Assembly: GCF_010500925.1 (NCBI RefSeq)
Contig: NZ_QVMG01000001.1
Coordinates: 310,001-374,000 of the forward strand
Direction: 5' to 3'
DNA length: 64,000 bases
DNA from: Parabacteroides sp. 52
GTDB lineage: Bacteria > Bacteroidota > Bacteroidia > Bacteroidales > Tannerellaceae
Numbering within the stretch: position 1 is the first letter of the stretch; each line of letters starts with the position of its first letter. Made by a program: the position numbers and the translations under genes. A model generated the notes under the pieces. The model did no database searches. It had not been told where the DNA came from and saw nothing but the letters and a program-made list of their open reading frames with translations. Positions 56,515 through 64,000 of this stretch are shown piece after piece.

Positions 56515-59500
56515 ATGCTTAGAACTTTTACAACACTTATATGCCTGTTTATTTTCTTACATATACAGGCACAAGATGGGGTGAACCGTCGTTATGTGAA
56601 CATCAACAATACAAACCTGACTCAAGACGGAACCACCTGGGAAACAGCCTCAACCGATTTGCAGGCTATGATTGATGCACTCTCCGCTAATGGGGGTGAA
56701 ATATGGGTTGCTCAAGGTACATACCTGCCTTCAAGAACCATAGACACAAAACTGAATACGGATAGACACAAAACGTTCCTGCTCACAGGAGATATCAAAA
56801 TATATGGTGGTTTTAAAGGAACCGAGACCGCATTGGATGCACGGGATTGGCATACAAACAAAACCATCTTAAGTGGTGATTTGGGAAATGGGGAAAATGT
56901 CCTTCACGTTGTCACATCCATCGGTCAAACCCCCAAAGCGTGTTTGGATGGATTCACTGTTCAAGGGGGAAATGCCGATGTACACACTTCGCAAGAAGTA
57001 GAGAATCCACCGCATTCATTTATTTATAATAAATATGGAGGAGGGGTATATGTTCATTATTCTTCCCTCTTGTTGAATCATTTGATTATCACCGAGAACA
57101 AAGCCACAACAGGGGGTGGTGGCATATACCTCAAAGAAAGCGAAAGCCTGTTAGTCAATTGCCTCTTATACAAAAACAGCGTACCGGGAACTTCTCAAAC
57201 CGAAGATAACGGTACAGGAGGCGGGCTGTATAGCACCAATTCAATGATAACCTTAATCAATGTAACCATTACAGAAAACACCGCCAATCATTATGGAGCA
57301 GGTATAGATATGGCTTATTCACAAGGGAATAGTACGCATCTAAATATGTACAACAGTATTGTGTGGGGAAATACCAGATTGTATAAAAAAGACAATATTC
57401 CTGAATGCGAGAATTTCTTCATAAATGAAAAAGCGGCAGCTTCCATCACAAATTCTTTATTTACGTATGCAGATAAAGGGGATTGTTATGCACTTTCGAA
57501 TATAAATGGGAAAGGATCTAAGAACATACTGGATGGGCAACCTTCTTTTGTGGATAAAAAGAATTGTAACTACCGCTTAAAAGGCAGTTGTGTGGCGATA
57601 GACAAAGGTAATAATTCACATATAGAAAATAAATACCTATACGGGTTAGGCAAAAATGCCCGGATCATTGGAGATTTTGTTGATCTGGGAGCTTATGAAT
57701 ATAAAAAGGAAGACGAGACACCTCTGCCAACAGCCAGCTTCGGGGGAAATGCGTATACCTGTGCCGGAGAACCGGCTTCTTTAGTATTATCTCTAACAGG
57801 CAGTGGCCCCTGGAAAGTGACTTACAACACCCAAGGATCCTCTGCCGCCGATAAGGTTGTCACGATCCCTGCCAACAAACCGAATTACCCCTTAAAGCTT
57901 TCACCGGCAAATACGACGACTTATGTATTGAAAGAGGTTACTGACAAAAACAAGAAACAGGGAACAATCTCAAATGAAACGGCCACAGTGTATGTACAGC
58001 CATTGCCCGATCCGGGAACGATTACCGGAGGAGACCAAGTGTATGTAGGAGATGTATTAATCTTGAAGAACGAAGTGGCGGGAGGTAAATGGTTCAGCGA
58101 TAATCCTTCCATTGCCCAGGTGGATGAAAATACAGGAGAGGTAAGAGGCATTACCAAGGGCCGGGTACAAATAGGATACCTGGTAGAAACGAATAAGGAC
58201 GATACGGATCCGGTTGGATCGGCTGGTGATCCCTCTCTCCCATTATGCAATGCGTCTACGTTCCATGGGGTCACTGTCACCACGTATAGTAGACCGGATC
58301 CGATAATCACCGCATCCCTGCAATGGTCCGTTTCTATCACCAGTGCATTGGCAACTTCTTTCGTCGACGTAAAAAATAATACGGAGACATCCGTAGCGGA
58401 AGGCACTCCGGTATACCTGCAAATTCGTCCTGTAGTGAATATACCCGAAATATATGACAGCTGGGAAATAAATTATACGGCTACGCCTGCAGCCTATCCT
58501 ATCGGCATGGAAGCTCCCCTGGATAAAGACCTGCGTTATGACTTCTATGAAGGAAAGGCACATCTCCTGCCGGGAACTTATGTATATACCGCCACCCAGC
58601 TGATTCTTTACAAAGAGGGGAAACGCGTGAAAGAATTCGCATTCAACGATCCGGCATCTTATAGCCATACCATCACAATACACGAAGCCGCCGACCCTGA
58701 CCCTAGCCCCTGGATAGCTGTCGGTCCCATCGCCGGTCTTTGTCCTTTGGAAAAGGAATTCCGTATACCTTTCTTCCTGGATTATACGAAGAAACAACTG
58801 GAATACACCCTCGTTTTCTCCGATGAAGCTCAAGAAGCCGGATTTGAAGATGTAACAACATTCAATGATTTACCGGCCGACTTATACCTCTCCGTTCCGG
58901 TGAATAAAGCTATTCGGAAAGGAAATTACAGTGGAAATATCATGCTTCGGATAAAAGGAGATCCTTCCTCTCTGGATGCCTATCCATTCGAAGTAAACGT
59001 ATTGGATATTGTGCGAATCACCCAAGAACCGGTCTCTATACATAACTATTGCGAAGGGGATGGGTTTGTCTTAACAGTAGAAGCGACAGGAGAAAACCTG
59101 AAATACCAATGGTACCATCAGGACAAAGCCATTGAAGGAGCTACGACGAATCAATACGAAGCCATATTGACGAAAGAGACAGAAGGTATTTACTACGTTA
59201 CGGTCGCAGGTGATTGCGGAGCAGAGATAAGTGAGAAAGTATCTGTTAGCCAAAGTCGCCTCCTCTTATCCATCAAATGGAACGATGTATTGTATATAAA
59301 GAATACAACCCAAAACTACCTGCGTTTCCAATGGTACAAAAACGGACAGGCTATTGCAAAGAATGGAACAGCCATTTATTATACCGATCCGCAAGGTATG
59401 CAAGGGCGTTATTCCGTACGGGCCTACTACGGACCGAACGATACGGACTACGACCAGAGTTGTGAGTATGTATTGGACTATGCTTTCAAAGCCGCATCCG

Positions 59501-59742
59501 TATCAGTCTATCCGGCTATCGTCGAGCAGAACATGATACTGACAATTGAAACGCAAGCTATCGATGATACCTACGTAAATGCCTTGATCGAGATATTCGA
59601 CCTGTCAGGACGCAAAGTATATGCCTCTTATGCACGAACGAATAAAACAGAAATACCTGTAACAATGACTGCCGGTTCATATATCTTACATATATCGGCG
59701 ACCAACGGTAAAAAGACAGTGAAGAAAATCATTGTAAAATAA
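56515..59742 (+). CDS. Large secreted beta-helix/Ig-like protein with type 9 secretion C-terminal domain
   Basis: The 1075-residue protein has a signal peptide (LICLFIFLHIQAQ), a right-handed parallel beta-helix region (about residues 60-395, with Gly- and Asn-rich turns such as TGGGGIYLKESESLLVN), several Ig-like or Big-like domains (about 400-990, with GEVRGITKGRVQIGY and YQWYHQDKAIEGATTNQYEA) and a C-terminal sorting domain (about 1000-1075; VSVYPAIVEQ, then AGSYILHISATNGKKTVKKI). The last domain marks it for type 9 secretion and cell-surface attachment. An adhesin or glycan-binding role is possible; no catalytic residues are evident. Confidence 0.88.
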   Translation: MLRTFTTLICLFIFLHIQAQDGVNRRYVNINNTNLTQDGTTWETASTDLQAMIDALSANGGEIWVAQGTYLPSRTIDTKLNTDRHKTFLLTGDIKIYGGFKGTETALDARDWHTNKTILSGDLGNGENVLHVVTSIGQTPKACLDGFTVQGGNADVHTSQEVENPPHSFIYNKYGGGVYVHYSSLLLNHLIITENKATTGGGGIYLKESESLLVNCLLYKNSVPGTSQTEDNGTGGGLYSTNSMITLINVTITENTANHYGAGIDMAYSQGNSTHLNMYNSIVWGNTRLYKKDNIPECENFFINEKAAASITNSLFTYADKGDCYALSNINGKGSKNILDGQPSFVDKKNCNYRLKGSCVAIDKGNNSHIENKYLYGLGKNARIIGDFVDLGAYEYKKEDETPLPTASFGGNAYTCAGEPASLVLSLTGSGPWKVTYNTQGSSAADKVVTIPANKPNYPLKLSPANTTTYVLKEVTDKNKKQGTISNETATVYVQPLPDPGTITGGDQVYVGDVLILKNEVAGGKWFSDNPSIAQVDENTGEVRGITKGRVQIGYLVETNKDDTDPVGSAGDPSLPLCNASTFHGVTVTTYSRPDPIITASLQWSVSITSALATSFVDVKNNTETSVAEGTPVYLQIRPVVNIPEIYDSWEINYTATPAAYPIGMEAPLDKDLRYDFYEGKAHLLPGTYVYTATQLILYKEGKRVKEFAFNDPASYSHTITIHEAADPDPSPWIAVGPIAGLCPLEKEFRIPFFLDYTKKQLEYTLVFSDEAQEAGFEDVTTFNDLPADLYLSVPVNKAIRKGNYSGNIMLRIKGDPSSLDAYPFEVNVLDIVRITQEPVSIHNYCEGDGFVLTVEATGENLKYQWYHQDKAIEGATTNQYEAILTKETEGIYYVTVAGDCGAEISEKVSVSQSRLLLSIKWNDVLYIKNTTQNYLRFQWYKNGQAIAKNGTAIYYTDPQGMQGRYSVRAYYGPNDTDYDQSCEYVLDYAFKAASVSVYPAIVEQNMILTIETQAIDDTYVNALIEIFDLSGRKVYASYARTNKTEIPVTMTAGSYILHISATNGKKTVKKIIVK

Positions 59743-59760
59743 AAAAGAGCATTTAAAAAG

Positions 59761-59792
59761 AAAAGGGCTGCCCCAGCGGGGCAGCCCTTTTT
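59761..59792. terminator. Bidirectional intrinsic terminator
   Basis: A 14-bp perfect stem (59761-59774 with 59778-59791) with a 3-base loop is flanked by A and T runs on both sides, so it can serve both the T9SS-cargo gene and the convergent receptor gene. Confidence 0.9.
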
Positions 59793-59852
59793 GTTCGTAT
59801 CGAATGAGGGTATAAACAGAATGAGTTCTGCCTTGAATACCCCTTACTTCTT

Positions 59853-62285
59853 TTAGAAATCAACAATCAACCGCAAATTAAGCTGTCTGCCGGTCAGGTA
59901 ATTAGGCACAGCATACTGGTTTTTATATACGTCCGTAATCCAATAATAGGAACTTGTATTCTTTATATCCAATAAGTTGAACACATCCAATCCCAACCAT
60001 ATATTCTTAAAATGACGGAAAAAACGCCTGTCCATAATGGCATCCGTCCCCCCTGCCAACTGATAGGATAATCCCATATCTATACGTTTGTAAGCGGGCA
60101 AACGAAAGTGTCCGTCTTCATATCCTTTATGAGGAACAGTTACAGGTAATCCTCCGGCCAATACACCCTTTAGATTCAGTTTCAAACGGTCATTGCCCGG
60201 GAAATAATCCTGAAAGAAAAGAGAGATATTGAAACCCTGGCTGTTGGGCATCGGGGCTTTGGTTGCTTTCAAGGCTCCTTCTCTTTGAATGGTCTGCTCG
60301 GCTTTCATCAACGAAAAACTAATCCAGGAGTCGGTGCCCGGCACAAACTCCCCAAAAAATTTCACATCCAATCCCATTGCATACCCCGTAGCACAGTTTT
60401 CTCCATAATAGCGTAACTTTACGTTATCAACCGTATACGGCACCAGATCATCCATCTTTTTGTAATATAATTCGGTGGTCAGTTTGAAGTTCCGGTTCAT
60501 AGCCTTAAAGGTATAATCCCCTCCTAATATAAAATGGAGGGAACGTTGCGACTTGAGTTTGTTATTTAATTGTACGGTTTCATTCCCTTCGCTATCACTT
60601 ACAATCTGACGTAACTCTTTATAAAAAGGAGACTGATAATACAAACCGGTAGCAAAACGAAATGTCATATTCTGATCGTAATTCGGAATGAATGCCAAAG
60701 AGGCACGAGGACTAAAAATAAACTCTTTGTTATAGTCCCAATAACTGCCGCGCACACCTCCGATAAGGGTAAACAAACCTTGTTTGGTGCGAAACTTAAA
60801 CGCATCCTGCAGATAACCGGACATGCGGGTGCTGTTCAACTCCTGCCGCGAATAAAGACTGGCAATCACATCAACGCCTTCTCCTGTATGCGGCAAAGAA
60901 TAACCGGCCGAATCTCTCTTTTCCCATTCGCTGATCCGGTCCTGCATCTTTTCAGACTGGAAGGTAAATCCCCATCTCAATGTATGATTCGTCAAGCGGG
61001 TACTTCCGTAATGGCTTATATTATAGATATAGGAGTGCAGACGATTGCGCGCATGTTCATGATAACGTCCCACGGTCATGCCGGAAGAGATTGCATCCTG
61101 GTTGGGATTAACGGCACCATTCTCACTCAACCAATATTCACCGGTGATATCATAACTCTCCTCTTCTTTGCTGTTAAAGGCAGAGGCTTGTAAACCGATC
61201 TCCGTATTTTCATTCGGATTATGTTTCAGGGTGAAAGCGCCATACAATGTCTGGAACTTATCCCTCTCTTTCGAGTTGGGGAAATAAACAGTGAAGTTCA
61301 ATGGGTTATTCATCGTACCAAAAGAAGTCTCCTGATTGTAAGGCGTGAATTTATAATTATTGACAGCCAGGTTACCCAGGAAATTCACCTCCCATTTCGG
61401 TGCCAACTGATACGTAATATAGCTCTGTAAATCAATAAAATTCGGATCATACTCCGCATCCGTATCCATTGTTTTCAACAAAGAACGCCCTGTTTTATAA
61501 CGGAATCCTGTCACCTGGGTCAATTTACCCACCGAACTACCGACATAGGCGTTTACTCCCAATAGACTGGCAGAAGCAGAACCTTCAAATTCTTTGGGTT
61601 TCTTATAAGCGATATCCAATACGGAACTCATTTTATCACCATAACGGGCATCAAAGCCTCCGGCAGCAAAGTTTACCGATTCTGTCATATCCGGATTGAT
61701 AAAACTCAATCCTTCTTGTTGGCCGGAACGAATCAATAAGGGACGAAAAACCTCCATCCCATTGACATACACCATATTCTCGTCGAAACTTCCTCCACGA
61801 ACCGAATATTGAGAACTCAACTCATTACTCGAAGAAACGCCGGCATAGGTAACCACCAGGCTTTCTATACTGCCCCCTGCCGGGTCCGGTAAAAGCCGGA
61901 GCCTATCGACATCGATCGTCTCCATCGTTGTTATCTGTCGGCGGTTTGCCGTTACGACGGCCTCTCCCAAGTCGAAAGAAAGAGATTTCATTTGCACATT
62001 GATATGGATATCTCCGGCAGGCTGCATAATCACCCGTTCGGCTTTATGATAACCCAAACAGGAATAGCCCAGGACCACCGAATCTCCCGGAGTCAGCGAA
62101 ACCGAGTAATGCCCCTTTTCATTTGTCAAGGTCCCATTCATGGTTCCTTTGACTATAACAGTGACCAAATCCAACGGATTACCGTCGGCATCACGCACAT
62201 ACCCGCTTATTTTTATACGTCCTTGTCCCCAGACGTTTACAGAAATCAATATCAATAGGAGTGCAACTATCGCACGACATTTCAT
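59853..62285 (-). CDS. TonB-dependent outer-membrane receptor
   Basis: From ATG 62285 (MKCRAIVALLLILISVNVWG) the protein has 810 residues; an ATG nine bases earlier is also possible. After the signal come a carboxypeptidase-regulatory-like domain (ISGYVRDADGNPLDLVTVIV), a plug domain (RLLPDPAGGSIESLVVTYAG, then SSQYSVRGGSFDENMVYVNG) and a beta-barrel ending in FDF-type aromatic residues (NLRLIVDF). It lacks a SusD partner and the SusC signature, so it is a stand-alone receptor for an unknown ligand. Confidence 0.95.
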   Translation of the reverse strand: MKCRAIVALLLILISVNVWGQGRIKISGYVRDADGNPLDLVTVIVKGTMNGTLTNEKGHYSVSLTPGDSVVLGYSCLGYHKAERVIMQPAGDIHINVQMKSLSFDLGEAVVTANRRQITTMETIDVDRLRLLPDPAGGSIESLVVTYAGVSSSNELSSQYSVRGGSFDENMVYVNGMEVFRPLLIRSGQQEGLSFINPDMTESVNFAAGGFDARYGDKMSSVLDIAYKKPKEFEGSASASLLGVNAYVGSSVGKLTQVTGFRYKTGRSLLKTMDTDAEYDPNFIDLQSYITYQLAPKWEVNFLGNLAVNNYKFTPYNQETSFGTMNNPLNFTVYFPNSKERDKFQTLYGAFTLKHNPNENTEIGLQASAFNSKEEESYDITGEYWLSENGAVNPNQDAISSGMTVGRYHEHARNRLHSYIYNISHYGSTRLTNHTLRWGFTFQSEKMQDRISEWEKRDSAGYSLPHTGEGVDVIASLYSRQELNSTRMSGYLQDAFKFRTKQGLFTLIGGVRGSYWDYNKEFIFSPRASLAFIPNYDQNMTFRFATGLYYQSPFYKELRQIVSDSEGNETVQLNNKLKSQRSLHFILGGDYTFKAMNRNFKLTTELYYKKMDDLVPYTVDNVKLRYYGENCATGYAMGLDVKFFGEFVPGTDSWISFSLMKAEQTIQREGALKATKAPMPNSQGFNISLFFQDYFPGNDRLKLNLKGVLAGGLPVTVPHKGYEDGHFRLPAYKRIDMGLSYQLAGGTDAIMDRRFFRHFKNIWLGLDVFNLLDIKNTSSYYWITDVYKNQYAVPNYLTGRQLNLRLIVDF

Positions 62286-62367
62286 AAGTCTCATATCTTG
62301 TATTAAGTATACTAACGTAAAAAAAAGAAGAAGCGTATATTTTCCTGAAAAAAAGTATGCTTTTTAC

Positions 62368-62375
62368 TATCTTTG
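62368..62375 (+). promoter_or_regulatory. Putative promoter -7 box of nitroreductase/DUF2520/KdsC genes
   Basis: TATCTTTG matches TAnnTTTG, 29 bases before the nitroreductase ATG. A -33 box is not clear. Confidence 0.5.
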
Positions 62376-62404
62376 CCTGAAATTCTAAAGTAAAAAAGAA
62401 AACG

Positions 62405-62947
62405 ATGGAAAGCTTTGCCTCACTCATCAAACAAAGAAGAAGTACCCGGAAGTTCACCGACCAATTATTATCCCCCGAACAAGTGGAAATGATACTCAAA
62501 GCAGGACTCATGTCTCCTTCCTCTAAAGGTAAAACGCCTTGGGAGTTTATCGTGATAGAAGATAAAGAGATGCTTAAACAACTAAGCACCTGTAAAGAAC
62601 ACGGGGCCGCCTTCCTGGAAGAATGCGCTTTAGCCATTGTCGTTTCAGCCAATGGGATGGTTAGCGACGTATGGATTGAAGATGCCGCCGTAGCCTCCAT
62701 TTATATGCAGTTACAGGCTGAAGACCTGGGCTTAGGAAGCTGCTGGTGCCAAATACGCAACCGGGTGACAGCCGAAGAAACGGATACAAACGAATACATC
62801 CGCCACCTTCTGCATATCCCATACCAACTGGATGTATTGTCTATCATTGGCATCGGTTATAAAGTACAAGAACGCAAACCTTTTGATGAAGAAAAGCTCC
62901 AGTGGGAGAAAATCCATATCGGCCAATACAAAACAAACGATCAATGA
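62405..62947 (+). CDS. Nitroreductase-family flavoprotein
   Basis: The 180-residue protein has the FMN-binding pattern of the nitroreductase family: LIKQRRSTRKFTDQLLSPEQ at the N-terminus, GLMSPSSKGKTPWEF, and the C-terminal LGLGSCWCQIRNR followed by IIGIGYK. Such enzymes reduce nitroaromatics, quinones or related compounds with NAD(P)H. It is short, at the lower end for the family, with no obvious deletion. The next gene overlaps its stop by four bases (ATGA), so the three genes from here to the right end form an operon. Confidence 0.92.
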   Translation: MESFASLIKQRRSTRKFTDQLLSPEQVEMILKAGLMSPSSKGKTPWEFIVIEDKEMLKQLSTCKEHGAAFLEECALAIVVSANGMVSDVWIEDAAVASIYMQLQAEDLGLGSCWCQIRNRVTAEETDTNEYIRHLLHIPYQLDVLSIIGIGYKVQERKPFDEEKLQWEKIHIGQYKTNDQ

Positions 62948-63711
62948 CCATAGTATTTATAGGAGCAGGCAATCTGGCAACCTGCTTATCCCAGGAAATG
63001 CAACGGGCAGGCATGACCATCAGTCAAGTTTACAGCCGTACAGAGAACTCGGCCCAACTGCTTGCCAACAAACTGAATTGCCAGTGGACCACCAGCCTTT
63101 CAGCGATTCGACAGGATGCGGATCTATACATTTTTTCGGTAAAGGACTCGGTACTGGATGAGGTCCTTGCCCAAATGCAACCCAACACGGGCTTATGGGT
63201 ACATACGGCAGGTAGCATACCGATGGAGGTCTTTGCCCGGTACACTTCGCATTATGGCGTATTCTATCCGCTTCAAACCTTCAGCAAAGGCAGAACCGTT
63301 TCTTTCGAAAACCTGCCGATCCTCCTGGAGTCGTCTACTGAAAAAGACGGGAAGCTTTTGCACAATATAGCAACGGCCCTATCCGGAAATGTACAGTTCC
63401 TCTCTTCTGAAAAAAGGAAACATATACACCTGGCTGCCGTTTTTGCCTGCAACTACACCAACCATATGTACACCCTTGCCGGAAAGATAGTCGAAGAGCA
63501 GGGCATATCCTACAAAATATTATTGCCTTTAATAGAAGAGACAGCCGCTAAAATACAGGACATGCCTCCCCTATTGGCTCAAACAGGACCGGCTATCCGC
63601 TATGATGAGAACGTGATAAATAAACAAGTAGAACTCTTGGCCCACAAAAGATGGAAAGAAATTTACCTCTTGATGAGTCAGAGCATACATAAAGAAATGG
63701 AAAATGAGTAG
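62944..63711 (+). CDS. Rossmann-fold protein with DUF2520 domain
   Basis: The start at 62944 ([20 protein letters not shown]) gives 255 residues and an ATGA overlap with the nitroreductase gene; an upstream ATG at 62902 is inside that gene. The N-terminal NAD(P)-binding domain resembles the F420/ProC/6-phosphogluconate dehydrogenase group ([43 protein letters not shown]). The C-terminal DUF2520 part is helical ([20 protein letters not shown]). The substrate is unknown. It overlaps the next gene by eight bases. Confidence 0.88.
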   Translation: MTIVFIGAGNLATCLSQEMQRAGMTISQVYSRTENSAQLLANKLNCQWTTSLSAIRQDADLYIFSVKDSVLDEVLAQMQPNTGLWVHTAGSIPMEVFARYTSHYGVFYPLQTFSKGRTVSFENLPILLESSTEKDGKLLHNIATALSGNVQFLSSEKRKHIHLAAVFACNYTNHMYTLAGKIVEEQGISYKILLPLIEETAAKIQDMPPLLAQTGPAIRYDENVINKQVELLAHKRWKEIYLLMSQSIHKEMENE

Positions 63712-64000
63712 TATTAATTTCGATTTACGCACAATAAAAGCATTTGTCTTTGACGTCGACGGGGTATTATCCAGTGACATTATCCCTTTGCATCCCAACG
63801 GTGAACCCATGCGAACAGTAAATATCAAAGACGGCTTTGCTATGCAACTGGCGGTAAAAAAGGGCTATCCCCTGGCTATTATCACCGGAGGAAATACGGA
63901 AGCTGTCAAGACTCGCTTTTCCCGCTTAGGCATATCTCATATTTACATGGGCAGTTCTATCAAAAAGAAAGACTTTGCCGATTTCCTGCAAAAGACAGGT
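63704..64000 (+). CDS. kdsC: KdsC-type HAD phosphatase (3' end missing)
   Basis: The first 99 codons are present, and the frame runs off the window. Visible features are the HAD motif [13 protein letters not shown] (about residues 14-25), the motif II-like region [20 protein letters not shown], and the spacing typical of the small KdsC/YrbI group without a cap domain. These enzymes release phosphate from 3-deoxy-D-manno-octulosonate 8-phosphate in the Kdo pathway, consistent with waaA elsewhere in the window. A HAD phosphatase of another specificity cannot be excluded from this fragment. Confidence 0.82.
   Translation, partial: MSSINFDLRTIKAFVFDVDGVLSSDIIPLHPNGEPMRTVNIKDGFAMQLAVKKGYPLAIITGGNTEAVKTRFSRLGISHIYMGSSIKKKDFADFLQKTG

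Overview
This 64 kb window is ordinary chromosome from a member of the Bacteroidales, most likely Parabacteroides or a close Tannerellaceae relative. That placement is inference. It rests on a SusC/SusD pair, promoters of the TAnnTTTG (-7) / TTTG (-33) type, DapL-type lysine synthesis, an RprY-like regulator, a transporter-associated protein of the PG0541 family, and a large protein with a type 9 secretion C-terminal domain, which Bacteroides proper generally lacks. There is no phage, integrase, insertion sequence or CRISPR array.

Layout. 1-6.4 kb: mutS2 (5' end cut), corA, an AraC regulator and nadE. 6.4-13 kb, minus strand: a coiled-coil membrane protein, a Crp/Fnr regulator, and a TolC / HlyD / two-ABC-2-permease exporter with no ATPase gene. 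13-17 kb: a TlpA-like lipoprotein, then dapF-dapL. 17-19 kb: a three-gene operon of a NifU-like scaffold protein, a small membrane protein and a GGGtGRT protein of unknown function. 19-29 kb: a small polysaccharide locus (SusC, SusD, GH105 unsaturated uronyl hydrolase) followed by an HzsA-like/SUMF1 fusion with two CxxCH motifs. 29-33 kb: LEA-like lipoprotein, chloramphenicol-acetyltransferase-like enzyme, methyltransferase, PAP2 phosphatase, an unrecognised protein and tRNA-Pro. 33-42.4 kb: AraC regulator diverging from tetR-tolC-mfp-rnd, then a PG0541-like protein, an STM3941-like membrane protein and an RprY-like regulator whose receiver has lost its phosphorylation residues. 42.4-44.3 kb: rplY/ctc, pth and an S4-domain protein. 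44.3-46 kb: an oxidoreductase and a toxin-antitoxin-like pair that shares a duplicated promoter/start segment with it. 46-53 kb, minus strand: purF-like, pepT and gcvT; gltX and waaA. 53-64 kb: a PgpH-type HD phosphohydrolase, an outer-membrane barrel, the T9SS cargo, a TonB-dependent receptor, a nitroreductase, a DUF2520 dehydrogenase-like protein and the start of a KdsC-type phosphatase.

The most unusual structure is non-coding. Three separate intergenic regions (16755-16846, 32705-32802, 55050-55147) each hold exactly four tandem units with a strict 22-bp period. Each unit is nearly palindromic around a GAY-N4-RTC-like core, and the first and last units are reverse complements, so the whole ~90-98 bp block is one large palindrome. 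The unit sequences differ between loci while the architecture is the same. I know of no named element with this design. Other points of interest are the pseudo-receiver regulator, a PurF homologue without its glutaminase cysteine, the SUMF1-type domain without active-site cysteines, and the duplicated promoter at the toxin-antitoxin pair.
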